A model generated the notes under the pieces. It was not told the origin of the DNA. It did no database searches and saw only the letters and a program-made list of their open reading frames with translations. The translations under genes and the position numbers were made by a program. This document shows, piece by piece, positions 21,978-33,200 of a DNA stretch of 64,000 nt (position 1 is its first letter; the number at the start of each line of letters is the position of its first letter). Origin of the DNA: Tulasnella sp. 424 (taxonomy: Eukaryota; Basidiomycota; Agaricomycetes; Cantharellales; Tulasnellaceae); contig WSUB01000143.1 of the NCBI GenBank assembly GCA_019633425.1, positions 1 to 64,000 on the forward strand, in the 5' to 3' direction.

Positions 21978-23350
21978 TCAGATTGGTTCAAAGAAAAGGT
22001 CCTGCCGGGGTAAAGGTCCGTTGGTCCGTTTCCTCAAGATGACAGGGGTACCTTACCAGATTAAATGCATCCGGCTCACCAGTGTATGGTCCGGTTCTGA
22101 ACCAAATGTGGCTCTCACTATCCTGAGTGAGAGTAATGAGATTTCCTTGCATAATCAACATTATATTAGCGTTCCTGAAGTAGGACAAGGTTTTGCGTCA
22201 CTGCACCTGTTCCATTTGAGACGCTCACTCGAAGAAGTCCAGTGCCATCGGATGGCGCAGAAGAAATAGACCACATATTTGTCATTTGTGGTCCTGAACA
22301 TCTTCTGTCGACAGAGGTGCTGCCACTGTTCGGGTTTATTCCGCATGTGTACGCAAAGCTGGAGCTACATTTCAGAACATCGCTTAGGAATGCCAGATGA
22401 AAGCGACGAACTTGCTTGATGTTGTGGTATCTGATGAGCACCATCGTGCCCCAAGCACGTCATAGTTGGGGATTTGTCCCTGGTCCGTGTTCAGTAAGAT
22501 AAAAACAGAGGATGAATGGACCAAAAGCTTACATCGGGGATGAGCATTTGGTGAGGACCGCTCGAAGAAGGCTTATACTCGACTTCAAGTGCGTTGGCTA
22601 GAGAGGTTGTGATTACTAGGCCATAGTCGCCGGGATTCTTGGACAAGTAGAAGATCGTGGAGTTGTTTCGCTTTGACAATCGGATCCGACCCCTGCCTTT
22701 ACTTTTTGGGGGAGCTGAAGCAGCCGCAGCAGGCGTTTGCATTCTGTTGAAGGGTAGAAGAGCGTTGATCAGCCGATATTTCCGTCAACAAAATACCCAT
22801 AAATACTTCAGCAGTGGCCCGGATTGGTCTTCGCGAGGGTATTGAGCCAGTATCGCAACCTCTAGTACCTCCCAGTTCTTTCGGATGCTGGAGTCAAGTG
22901 AAACATGCCATCTCAGAGCATTTCCGACAAAGGAGCCCGAAACGAAGTCAATAATCCATTCGTTATCGTTCTGCTTTCCTGCGTCCCGTGCCCGTTGACG
23001 AATTGAAAACACAAACTGTTCGGCTTCTTCCCCGCTCTTCCCATAGAATAGGGGATGGTATCGTGAAAACATTGCTTGTCGAAGCAACTTCCAGCTTCCT
23101 TGAATCTCCTCATCCAGCCAACTCCACCACCTAAGAGCATCGTGGACGAAACAACTCGCTGCGAAGTCGGCGATCCATCCGTCATCTCGCAGCTTTCCTT
23201 GATTGTAAGCATGCTTGACCACTGCAGCAATAAACTCTTCACATTCTTTTGCATCCGTTCCGCGGAACTGGGGTAGTTCGGTCCCTGTGTGGAGAAGACG
23301 CAATCTTAGTAGAACAAAAGAGTATCTCAAGTGAGGTGCGTACCATCCAT
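21978..23350 (-). CDS. DGL-7: double gag-like family protein, 344 aa, intact
   Basis: Model: complement(join(21978..22001,22057..22145,22207..22364,22412..22479,22533..22743,22807..23284,23344..23350)), 1035 nt. Exon 1 is only 7 nt (MD plus one base), so the start rests on its exact conservation with DGL-11 (ATGGATG followed by GTACGC). Repeat 1: QFRGTDAKECEEFIAAVV, DALRWWSWLDEEIQGSWKLL; repeat 2: GEEAEQFVFSIRQRARDAG, ALRWHVSLDS, AQYPRE. Basic module GRGRIRLSKRNNST ... ALEVEYKPSS ... LIPD; then YDVLGARW, FAYTCGINPNSG, MTNMWSISS, HIWFRTGP and FFEPI-stop. Seven exons with phases 1,2,0,2,1,0, identical to DGL-11. Confidence 0.78.
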
Positions 23351-24031
23351 TGTTATGGATATTCAGAGGTCTAAATATATCTCTGGTACTTTAGGTTTCA
23401 CACTTGCCGTGAAGCGCTTCTCTGTGTGGAGTATTCAGCTTTCGGCAGTGGTGGAGGCGAGGAAGAAGGCACGTTCGGCACGTTGTCACGGAGAAGCCGG
23501 TGATTAGCCTCCTGTTCGGACCGCACGCCACAATCTCAACTCTTGCGTGAGATCCAAAGTGCGTCAAGGTTTCACCTTATATTAGTGACTTAGTCACCGA
23601 CCCTGTTGTCGCCACCATGGCCCAATCGATGCGTCAGCATCCCCAATAGTTGTGGCGATAAGAACTGCGACAGGATGAGCTGCATAAGGCTCCTCTCTCA
23701 ACGGGCCCGGGTCTGCAGACACCAGTCACTGACCTGCTATCTAGTCCTCGTTACAGTCTGGAAATGTGTGGTAGAAAATATACAGACTGCGTGAGCCTGA
23801 GAAAATCCATAGACAAGCTTCATCTGGCTCTCCTGGTTTACAGTTGCTATTCTATACCCGCGGGCCATGGCCGTCACAGCACGAAATCTATCCACATAGG
23901 CGTAGGGCTTCTTCGACTCGGATGAAGGGAACCAAACCGCTACCTTAAGTGTAACCACGGGTAGGCGTAGTCGACATGGGACACCGCGCAATCCAAATCT
24001 GCAAGAAACCGGGGGCTATTCAGCAACATAG
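23351..24031. other. Intergenic between DGL-7 and DGL-8
   Basis: The part up to about 23600 is the DGL-7 promoter side and resembles 32171-32330 upstream of DGL-11. The frame at 23737-23991 is not supported as a gene. Confidence 0.45.
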
Positions 24032-25436
24032 CTAGACTGGTTCGATGAAAAGATCCTGGCGAGAGCCATCGAGATCACAATCAGCGCTTGCTGACGGCTG
24101 GTCCCCTCGGAGCCTCTCACCGCAGGGAAGTCATGATCCACGGGACCTGTCCTAAACCAAATACATCCTGGATTAGATGCTGTGCGGGTAACGAGAGTGG
24201 CTTGTGTATGATTTCATGTTAATATACTATAAAACATGCGCGCTTATCTGCTCACCCGTTCCATGCGTCACAGCCACTTGATGAACTTGACCTGGTTTGA
24301 TCTGCGTCGTTGATGAAATGGTCCAGAGACTTCTCATTTGAGGTCCGTTACACGAGTTAAAGGAAAAGGAATCGCTCTTCGAGTTTATTGCGCATGTGTA
24401 CGCATAGCTGAAATTGGACGGTTGGGCTTTACAGTACAGATGAGCTGGAAGGACATAGAGAACATACCTCGACGCTGATTTTGTATCTTGTCCGTCCCAA
24501 CGTGCCCCGAGTATATCAAAGCCTGGGATTTGATCCTGACCAATAGGTAGTGGAATATCAGGAGAGCAGCCGGAAAATGCTTCAAAATGTACATACGTCA
24601 GGAATGAGTAGTGTTTGCGGGTCATTTGTTGAAGGGTCATATTCAACCACGAGTGCCTCTGCGGCTGACGACGTGAGTCGCAGCCCACCTTGTCCCGCTT
24701 GTTTGGACAAGAACGAAAAGTTCGTCTCATTCTTTTTACAAACCCGGACCCTGCCCTTCTTGATTTTCGGGGGAGCTGAAGCAGCTGAGGCAGGGGTTGG
24801 CATCCTGAAGTCGAGTTCCAGCTATCATTGCAGATTGCAGCCTGAACGTACTAGCACCTACCTGCGTGATAGGTCGAATCCACCCTCCCGAGGATACTGG
24901 ACCAATAGTGCGAGCTGTAGCATCTTCCAATCGTCTTGTATGCTCTGATCGAGGGATACATGCCATCTCAGAGCGTCCCCGACAAAACAGTCCGAGACGA
25001 AGGTTATAATCCAATCGTTGTCCTTTTGTTTTCCTGCGTCTCGCGCCCTTTGACGGACTAAATGCACAAATTGCTCGGCTTCCTCTCCACTTTCCCCATA
25101 GAACTTAGGCTGGTATCTCGAGAACATAGCTTGCCGAAGTTTCTTCCAGCTCCATTGAGTTTCGTCATCCAATCCGCTCCACCACCGCAGGGCATCCTGA
25201 GTCAAACAGGTCGCCACAAAGTCGGCGATCCACTCATCGTCTCGCAATTTTCCCTGCTCGTATGCATGCTTGACGATAGCAGAGATGAATTCCTCGCACT
25301 CTTTCGCGTCTGTTCCGCGAAACTGGGAGCGTTCCCAGATCTGTTCAATCACCAGCGACATCGAGATTGCGGCCGATCGACGTGAATATGTATATAGATA
25401 AGGAAAATACAGACAGGACCTACCATTCAAAGCCAT
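24032..25436 (-). CDS. DGL-8: double gag-like family protein, about 357 aa
   Basis: Model: complement(join(24032..24055,24121..24167,24256..24407,24468..24535,24597..24804,24862..25436)), 1074 nt. No short first exon can be spliced in phase; instead an open frame runs from ATG 25436 through a 40-residue N-terminal extension (or from an inner Met, MSLVIEQIWERS) into QFRGTDAKECEEFISAIV. The family's first intron may have been lost or become coding. Repeats: DALRWWSGLDDETQWSWKKL; GEEAEQFVHLVRQRARDAG, ALRWHVSLDQ. Module KKGRVRVCKKNET ... ALVVEYDPST ... LIPD; FDILGARW; YAYTCAINSKSD, MRSLWTISS; CIWFRTGP; LFIEPV-stop. Exon 6 is the shortest in the family (47 nt). Confidence 0.72.
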
Positions 25437-26133
25437 GGGCTCTAAGATGCCTGATAATAAGTCTCAAATATCCTAGCCTTGTGTTTGCTGTATGACCTTC
25501 CCTGTCGCTGGTGCTGTAATGTAGGCGGTCGGTGAGGGTGATGGGCAAGTGGTGCAGCGGAGAAGACGGCCAAGTTGCCAGTTGTCACAGTACATACAGC
25601 GAGGCCTTCCGTAAGTTCCGTTACAAGACTCCTACCGGATGCTCTCTAGGATTCAAGGCCGAAAGCGACAGTGCTTGAGCTCGGTCGATCGAACACAGAG
25701 GGTACAGATCATCTCCTGGATTAACCTTCAATGATCTTGCAACCCCAGATCAAACAGCGAATACCACTGGGAGCCGTTCCGACGAAATGCAGTGGAACGC
25801 GATGATACAATCACCATCGTCTCAAGTATTAATTATAAGTGGAATACATGAATTCCGCTACTTCTTCGTCACTAACCCTCGGGAATCCCTCCCAGAAACG
25901 CGTGTTGTGGAGGACTTTCCGCCGGCAAGCCGGATATACCGTCTCCTGCCATGCTTCATAGCGCTGCGCTTAAATCCATCAAACTTCAAAGCAGATTTAT
26001 ATTTCCGATTCTGATCGGCTATTTATTCTGTCTTGGGTGAATGGTTTCGTTGAGGCAAGTGAGATTACTACATGATCCGTGAAGCAAAGAATGAGAACCG
26101 ACTCCATCGTTCTTGAAAGACTTTACGTTTCAT
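25437..26133. other. Intergenic, nothing recognised
   Basis: Upstream flank of DGL-8 and 3' flank of DGL-9. No supported gene. Confidence 0.4.
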
Positions 26134-27656
26134 TCAAATCGGTTCCAAAAAGAACTAGCAAAATAGATGCAGACAGTGAGTGACTCCATCGATGATGGGC
26201 ATCTATCTCGAACTAAAGACTTCTTACAGATACTGGACTGTTGCTTGGCCGCTCGGTGTAGAACCAAGATGCACTCCCAATACCGTGAGACTGAGCATAC
26301 AGTTCCCCTGAAATATGATATTGTCAGCTACTAGTATTATTGCTCCATTTCGATTGGGAGGGTTCATACCTTTATCACTTGTGGCAGAGAGAGCAAGAAG
26401 CCCCCGACCGCCAACATCGGATGGTGGAGCCTGAGGTGAGATTTGCCACGGCTCTCTTAAAAGAATTCCTTGATAGCTCTTTAACGTCTTGTTACCGCTC
26501 TTTGAATTTATTGCGCAAAGAATTGTCATCCTAGGAAAGTGAGTCCGAAAGATGAATGACAAATGGGCGGAGCGGAATAATAATACGGACCTTGTCGAAT
26601 TAGCTGGGTACCACATCATTTCAAGCAGGTCGAACCCTGGAATCTGATCCTAGATAGGGTTGCTCGTATAAGCTCGGGGGAATCACAAGAATAATCCGTC
26701 CTTACGTTCGGAATGTGGAGTGTTTGCTTGTCTCTAGAGGACGGGTTGTATTCGACTTGCAAAATTTCCGAAATATTCTCAGTAAGAATCACAAATCCGG
26801 CTCCGTCTGGGATCTTGGAGACGTAGTAGGGATTGGATCTGGCTGCAGAAACTACCCGGATTCGACCTCGCTGACGGATAACCATTGGGGGAGCGGGAGG
26901 AGCGGGAAGAGCGGCTGGGGCGGGTGTTGGGATCGTGCTCAAGAAAAAAAGAAGGGAGGAAAAAACCAAGTTAAGTCGAAGCAAAATCAACCGTAAAAGA
27001 GTCCCAAGATCACGATATTCAAGATAACTCACATGAACGAGGCAATCCCCGCACCTCCTCGGGGATATTGCGTAAGAATAGCTTGACGGAGTCGCTTCCA
27101 GTCATTTTGCACGCCAGGATCCAGTGAAACGTACCACCGCAAAGCATCTCCGACGAAAGAGGAGGCGACAAATGCTGCGATCCACTCGTTGTCCTGCTGT
27201 TTTCCGACGTCAAGGGCCCTTTCATGTATCATATGAACGAACTCCTCGGCCTCTTCACCGCCCCTCCCATGGAAAAGGGGTCGATATCGCGCAAGCATAG
27301 CTTTGCGAAGCAGCTTCCAGCTGCATTGAGTCTGTTCGTCTAGCCCATCCCACCAACGCAGTGCCCCGTGCGTGAAGCAGGATGCCGCGAAATCCGCTGT
27401 CCATCGGTCGTCCCGCTGCTTGCCGACTGCAAGTGCCTGCCTTGAGACGGCGTTGATAAACTTTTCGCACTCCTCCGCGTCGCGTCCGCGAAATTCCAAG
27501 GGCTCTGGTTCAGCTGGTTTAAGGGCATCTAGTTCTCGGTGGTGAGCACGAGAAAGCTATGTTAGGGTGGGCGCTGCGGCACATACCTTCATCGACCCTC
27601 ACCGCTCGAGGCTCACTTCTGGGATCCTTGGAAATACCTCTGAATGATGAGAACAT
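26134..27656 (-). CDS. DGL-9: double gag-like family protein, 372 aa, intact
   Basis: Model: complement(join(26134..26154,26228..26307,26370..26530,26591..26649,26706..26937,27033..27528,27587..27656)), 1119 nt. Differs by a 70-nt first exon (MFSSFRGISKDPRSEPRAVR) and a longer exon-2 lead (ALKPAEPEPLEFRGRDAEEC). Repeats: GALRWWDGLDEQTQCSWKLL; GEEAEEFVHMIHERALDVG, ALRWYVSLDP, TQYPRG. Module RQRGRIRVVSAARSN ... ILQVEYNPSS ... LHIPN. Exon 5 ILCAINSKSG ... LLREPWQISPQ; exon 6 ELYAQSHGIGSASWFYTERP; end FFLEPI-stop. With DGL-10 it forms a subgroup sharing the MFS[S/I]FR first exon and the C-S-W of QCSWKLLRKAML. Confidence 0.78.
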
Positions 27657-28232
27657 GGTGTCCAAGGTAGGGGAAAAGGAGTTGTTCGTGGCGTTCGCCG
27701 TTTGCCTTGCACAAAGGCGGCGAAGACGGGGACTTTCAGTCTCTTCACCCAGCCCCGACCCCCGCTCTCGTTTCCCCCTCCTGTATTCGGTCCCAACCAA
27801 ACTCTCCATGTTTCTAGCTACCCATCGACGTTCCCACAGCTCCTAATAACTATATAGCGCTTTCCGCTTAACTTAAGCTCACTGCCCGCATCCGATGTGT
27901 CCAGAGACAACGCGGAAGTACTGTAAACTCTTCAGGGCAAGGTTGGAATTCCGAAGACGTTCCCATTCAAGTCCAGGGTCCTTTAAGATATTTTCCGATT
28001 TGGCTGAGCAATATGCACGCTAGGTCCTCCTCGAAGCGTAAGGGACGATGAGGCAAAAAAGCTCTTAGACATACAAACTCAATCGTGCACGAATCGAGCG
28101 TTCACAGCGGGTCGAGTTGCTTCGTTTACGTTGACTATACTCGGTGCCTCCGTCTATAAAAAAACTATGCGGTTGAAATATGCAACCCAGCTTCTGTTTT
28201 CAGGAGAAGTAAAATTATAAGCCTGGGCCAAC
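27657..28232. promoter_or_regulatory. Upstream region of DGL-9 with shared promoter-like motif
   Basis: At 27715-27740 the plus strand reads GGCGGCGAAGACGGGGACTT. Variants recur at about 29872, 30078, 32457 and 32662, all upstream of DGL-9/-10/-11 or in orphan first-exon modules. The neighbouring GGAGTTGTTCGTGGCGTT is also shared with 32415. No gene otherwise. Confidence 0.5.
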
Positions 28233-29795
28233 TTAAATTGGCTCCAAAAACAGCTGTCGAAAAGGAAGGAAAAGAAAAGACATTGTAAGCACCTTGGAGC
28301 TTAGCACTCCCAGTCCTATCACAATATAAGGAATGATGTCTTACTTGTACTTTCAAGGATGCAGACTGATATCCGAAAAACGCAATAGCACCGTGCCAGT
28401 CGCCAGAAGAATGAGCGTAAAGTTGCTCTGACATACCAACAGAGATGAATAAAAGGGCATGAGATACATGTATCGTATTAGCCAAGGCTTCCAGTGACGT
28501 CGGAAAAAAAGGGGGAGAGAGAAAAAAAGGTCCATACCTGACCCACTCATCGCAGATAAACCAACAAGTTCAACGCCGTTCGGATCGGATGGTTGAGGGG
28601 AAATCCGCCATGCTCTTCGTAGGAGAGAATCTCTGACACCGTTCGACGTCCCTTCAGCATCGTTAGAGTTGGTCGCACAGAGAGTCGCTACGTCGAGGGG
28701 AAAAGTTTCCATGAAATGATACAGGGCGCGTAACAAGGGAAACCGGCAGGAATAACGAACCTTTTGACGTGTTGAGAATCCACTTAATTCCAAACAAATC
28801 ACACCCTTCGATCTGGTTCTAAAGAAAAGTGAAAAAAAAATATGTCGCCATAAGGGTGGAAAGAAAGGGCGTGGGACAAGGCAGCCCGGGGAACTTACGT
28901 CGGGAATGTAGAGCGCCTGCGTGCCCGTGATGAAGGATGGAATGTATTCGACTTGCAAAAAACAGGAAGGGTCGTCGGTGTGGGCCACGAATCCACCACG
29001 ATTGAATTTTTTCGAGACGTAAGTGTTGTGGGACCCTTCAGAGACTACTCGAATGCGAGCTCGCCGACGAACTGTCGTGGCTGGAGGGGGAGCAGCGGCA
29101 GCTGGAGCAGGCACTGGGATTGTGCTAAGAAGGAAAAAAGCAGTCTCCCATTAGCGTCGAATTATATATTAAGACCTGCGGAGGCTTTCACAAGGACTCA
29201 CTCAAGTGACGCAGGAACAGAACTTTGTGGAGGGTATCGGGCAAAGACGGCCTGCTGAAGACGGTTCCAGTCTTTCTGCACCTCCAATTCCAATGACGCG
29301 TACCACCGCAGGGCGTCTCCAGCGAGTGAAGATCCGAAAAACGACGTATACCATCCATCCGAGCGGACCATATTCGCATCGATCGCTCTATCGTGCACCA
29401 TCCGGACGAACTCCTCGGCCTCCTCTCCACTCCTCCCGTAGAAAATGGGCCGATATCGAGAAAGCATGGCTTTGCGGAGTAACTTCCAACTGCATTGAGT
29501 CTGCTCGTCCAGTCCGTCACACCACCGAAGGGCACCTTGGGTGAAGCAAGAAGCTGCGAACTCCGCGATCCATTGGTCGTCCCGCTGTTTACCCTCGGCG
29601 AGCGCTCGTCGTGAAACGGCGTTGATAAACGTTTCGCATTCGGCTGCGTCGCGACCGAGAAATTCCAGGTGCTCTGTTTCAACTGCTTCCTATGGGTAAA
29701 AAAGGGCGCGAGCGTCACGATGCGGACCGTCCGCAACTGGTACTAACCCTCACCTCTGCGGGTTCTCCGTATACGGCCCTGAAAATTGAGAACAT
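28233..29795 (-). CDS. DGL-10: double gag-like family protein, 355 aa, intact
   Basis: Model: complement(join(28233..28253,28345..28427,28538..28687,28761..28818,28899..29124,29202..29689,29754..29795)), 1068 nt. First exon MFSIFRAVYGEPAE ends in phase 0, and the exon 4/5 junction is phase 1, so this copy has shifted two intron phases while keeping the frame. Repeat 1: LEFLGRDAAECETFINAV, GALRWCDGLDEQTQCSW (second W of the WW pair is C). Repeat 2: GEEAEEFVRMVHDRAID, then NMVRSDGWYTSFFGSSLAG, ALRWYASLEL, ARYPPQ, the most altered version of the D-N-x-W-I motif. Module RRRARIRVVSEGSHNTYVSK ... LYIPD; CDLFGIKW; TLCATNSNDAEG, LLRRAWRISPQ; EQLYAHSSGDW; LFLEPI-stop. Confidence 0.76.
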
Positions 29796-30250
29796 GTGTT
29801 GATCAACGACTGGCGAATGGGTTGGTTGTAGACCTGGGTGGCTATAGAAGTTGGCGTTGTACACTTGCACACGGCGAATACGGGGACCTTCACTTGGCTC
29901 ACCCCACCACGTGCAGGGAACCTCCCCAGGCGGACGTCGGAGTCTGTTGAGTCAGCAGTGAGGTGTGGGTTCTCCGTATATGGTCTTGAACACGGAGAGC
30001 ATAATTTGGTCAACGGCTGTTGAATCATATATGTTGGTTAGGCTATTGAATGTCGTGGAGAAGTTAGCTCAAGCGGCGAATACGGGGACTTCCACTCCGC
30101 CCACACCACCACGTTGGTAGACGCTCCACCTCCCGCCGGATGCTCCTTCAGGCGGTGAACCCTCGTCTATTTGCCCCTCTCAGACTCCATTTGAGATGAC
30201 TATGAATACACAGTGAAAATCTAGGGCCGCGTAAACTTGTGAGCGGAGGA
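29754..30250 (-). repeat. Tandem first-exon/promoter modules upstream of DGL-10
   Basis: Two adjacent modules (about 29755-29940 and 29942-30250). Each has a MFS/MLS-type first-exon look-alike (MFSIFRAVYGEPAE; MLSVFKTIYGEPTPHC), the CGGCGAATACGGGGAC motif, and CCACCACGT. Only the first is joined to a DGL gene; the second has no exon 2 behind it. A third module lies at 32570-32850. Confidence 0.6.
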
Positions 30251-30792
30251 AGTGTATACTTAAGGCTATTGTGGTGGTCAACCCACATCCAGGTTTGTTG
30301 CTGATGAACCCTTTCAGACCAGAGAGGCTTGCTGAACGTCACTTGTCGAGTGGAATTATGGACTGGAGGCTGTAGAACGAATTGGTACGAGGCGGTTGAA
30401 TAAATGACCCTTCTATCGTCAATATGGCCCAATCGACGCGAGTGATTGTCAGTGGTGACAACGGTGATAACAGCGAGCGGATCGACTCTACATCATTCGT
30501 CGACATGGTTGGTTGGGCTCAAGCTGTTGACCCCATTCAATTACTGGGTATCAAACGCTCAGCCTTTACCGCATCTTGCGCGCGTTACCTTGATTGCAAT
30601 CTCGTAGCTATCTTGGCGCACGACCTCCCCCCGCCTACTATACATTTCAATTCATTGAGTGACTACGGGGGCCCTGAAATGACTACGGATTTCAAGTTTT
30701 GATCTACGACAAAGAGAAACTGCATATCCCATCCAAAACTGTACAAAGAAATGATCCTTCCAGCAAGCATGGGACAATCTGAGGCCCTTAGC
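30251..30792. other. Intergenic; 3' flank of DGL-11 shared with DGL-7
   Basis: Homologous to about 21440-21977. Shared anchors include GCTGTTGACCCCATTCA and CTTGTCGAGTG/CCTGTCGAGTG. No gene. Confidence 0.55.
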
Positions 30793-32170
30793 TCAGACCG
30801 GTTCAAAGAAAAGGTCCTACCGGGGATAAAGATGTCAGTGGATCCATGTCCTCAAGGTGCATGGGGTACCTTACCACATCAACATCCGGGTCGCCAGCAC
30901 ATGGTGCGATTCTAAACCAGATGCAGTCCGCACTATTCTTGGTGCGAATAATGAGAGGGACTTGCTTAGTAACGTTTGTTAGCATTACCGAACCAAGGTA
31001 AGATCTCTCATCACCGCACCTGTTCCATCTACGGCGCTCACTGGAAGAAGTTGCGTGGCATCGGATGGGACCAAAGAAATGCACCATATATCTGTCATTT
31101 GTGGTCCTGAAGCAGTTCCGCCGAGCGAGGTGGCGCCGCTATTCAGGTTTATTCCGCATATGTAGGCAAAACTGCAGCTATATTTCAAAATATTGCTCGA
31201 TGACATTAGACTGAAGCGACAAACCTGTTTCCTTTTGTGATATCTGTCAAGTTCCACCGTGCCCCAAGAGCGTCATAGTTGGGGATTTGTCCCTGAATTA
31301 TGGTCAGTAAGTCAAAAACGAAGGAAGAATGGACCGAAAAACTTACATCGGGAATGAGCAATTGGTGAGGACTGCTCGAAGAAGGATTATACTCAACTTC
31401 AAGTGCGTTGCTTAAGGAGGTCGTCAATCCTATGCGATCGTTGCTGAAACTCTTGGACAAATAGGATATGGTCGAGTCATTCTTCTTTAACAATCGGATC
31501 CGGCCCCTGCTCTTAGTTCTTGGGGGAGCTAAAGCGGCTGCAGCAGGCGTTGGAATTCTGTTGAAGGGGTGAAGAGGGTTGATCAGCGGGTATTTCTGGC
31601 CACAAACGACCCATATATACTTCAACAGTGGTCCGGATTGGCCTTCGCCAGGATATTGAGCCAGTATCGCGACCTCTAGCAGTTCCCAATTCTTTCGGAT
31701 GCTGGAGTCGAGGGACACATGCCATCTCAGAGCATTCCCGATAAAGGAGCCCGAAACGGAGGCGATGATCCAATCGTTGTCGTTCTCCTTTCCTGCGTCC
31801 AGCGCTCGTTGACGAACTGAAAATACAAACTGTTCGGCTTCTTCTCCGTTCTTCCCATGAAACAGGGGACGATATCGTGAAAACATCGCTTGTCGAAGCA
31901 TCTTCCAGCTCCCTTGAGTCTCCTCATCTAGCCAACTCCACCACCTCAGGGCATCGTGGACGAAACAGCTTGCTGCGAAGTCGGCGATCCATTCGTCGTC
32001 TCGCAGCTTTCCCTGATTGTAAGCATGCTTGACCACTGCGGCGATGAACTCTTCGCATTCTTTTGCATCCGTTCCGCGGAACTGGGGCAATTCGGTCCCT
32101 GTTTGGAGAAGACGCAAATCTTAACTGGATCACAGGGTATCCTCAAGCTTGTGAGGTGCGTACCATCCAT
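30793..32170 (-). CDS. DGL-11: double gag-like family protein, 343 aa, intact
   Basis: Model: complement(join(30793..30816,30875..30960,31020..31177,31225..31292,31347..31557,31621..32098,32164..32170)), 1032 nt. Best representative of the family. Residues about 6-81 form repeat 1 (FRGTDAKECEEF, DDEWIADFAASCF, DALRWWSWLD, SWKMLRQAMFSRYRPLF). Residues 82-155 form repeat 2 (GEEAEQFVFSVRQRALDAG, DNDWI, ALRWHVSLDS, NWELLEVAILAQYP). About 163-232 hold the linker and basic module (PTPAAAALAPPRTKSRGRIR, ALEVEYNPSSSS, LIPD). About 233-343 hold YDALGARW, FAYICGINLNSG, MTDIWCISL, CIWFRIAP, FFEPV. Intron 2 happens to be stop-free, so reading through it is possible, but sisters with a stop there prove splicing. 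Confidence 0.8.
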
Positions 32171-33200
32171 TGTTATGAGCGTTCAGAGGTCTAAGTTTTA
32201 TATTTGGTACTTCAGATTTTACAATTGCTATGAACTGCTTCTCCGTATGGAGTATTCAGCGTTTGGCGGTGGTGGAGGGAGGGAGCACGGTAGGCACGTT
32301 GTCACGGAGAAGACGGCGATTGGCCGGGCGCATCGACCCTCGCCGCTTGAGGTCACTTCTGCGATCTTCGGAATGCCTCCGAGTGAGGAGAACATGTTAT
32401 CCAAGGTAGGAGAAAAGGAGTTGTTCGTGGCGTTTGCCGTCCGCCTTGCACGAACGCGGCGAAGACGGGGACATACAGGCGGAATCGAAGGCACGAAGCG
32501 AGCCTTCACAGCGGGTTGCGCTCAGATTGGTACTTATTCTTGTAGTAGAGGTGCGGACGTCGGAGTCTGTTGAGTAAGCAATGAGCTGCGGGTTCTCTCC
32601 GTATATGGTCTTGAAAACCGAGGGCGTATGTTGGCTGCATGTTGTGGCTAAGTTGGCTGAAGCGGCGAACACGGGGACTTCCACCCCGCTCACCCCGCTC
32701 ACCCCGCCACGTGGAGGGACGCTCCACACTCCCCCGCCCGGATGCTCCACAGACGGCGATCTCTCCCATTTGGGTCCCATCAGACTCCATTAGAGGTGAT
32801 TGTGAGCAGACAGTGCAAAGCTGGTTCCGCGTAAACTTGTGAGCGGAGGCGGTCATTTAGTCGTACGATTATACTGAGCTGCGCCGCATGACGTGGATGA
32901 CTTTCACCCAAGCCAAGTTAACCTTCCATCGGAAAACGAGGTGTATTCCAATTTCGGATCATGTGGTAGACATAAGTACCGACGTCGGAGTCTGTTGAAT
33001 CAGCAATGAATTGTGGAACGTTCCACTTCCGGCTGACAGCGCATCCGCCGCCGGTCGCCCACCCAAATCTTCTTTCGGAAAGGAAGACCCCTTCCATCTT
33101 TTGTCGGAGCGAACAGGAAGAAAGACCCCGTAGAACAAAGATTTGACCTTTGAACCTGAGATCGACTCTCTCCTAACGCACCCGTCTGGACCGCCAAAGA
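32171..33200. repeat. Upstream region of DGL-11 with orphan first-exon modules
   Basis: About 32300-32480 (minus) carries MFSSLGGIPKIAEV with the GGAGTTGTTCGTGGCGTT flank, a copy of the DGL-9 first exon. About 32570-32850 carries SVFKTIYGENPQ plus GGCGAACACGGGGACTTCCA, a copy of the DGL-10-type module. Neither has a following exon 2 in a usable position; DGL-11 starts further downstream (32170). A last piece, GACGTCGGAGTCTGTTGA, recurs near 32551 and 32983. Confidence 0.55.

Noticed and set aside
31206..32117. Unspliced 303-aa reading of DGL-11
   Set aside because: It runs through introns that happen to lack stops; the orthologous introns of DGL-7 and others contain stops and splice in the same phases.
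2208..32170. Reading the DGL copies as LTR retrotransposons because of the Gag-like exon
   Set aside because: No paired long terminal repeats, primer-binding site, protease, RT or integrase beside any copy; multiple phased introns and conserved 3' exons are unlike a retroelement ORF.
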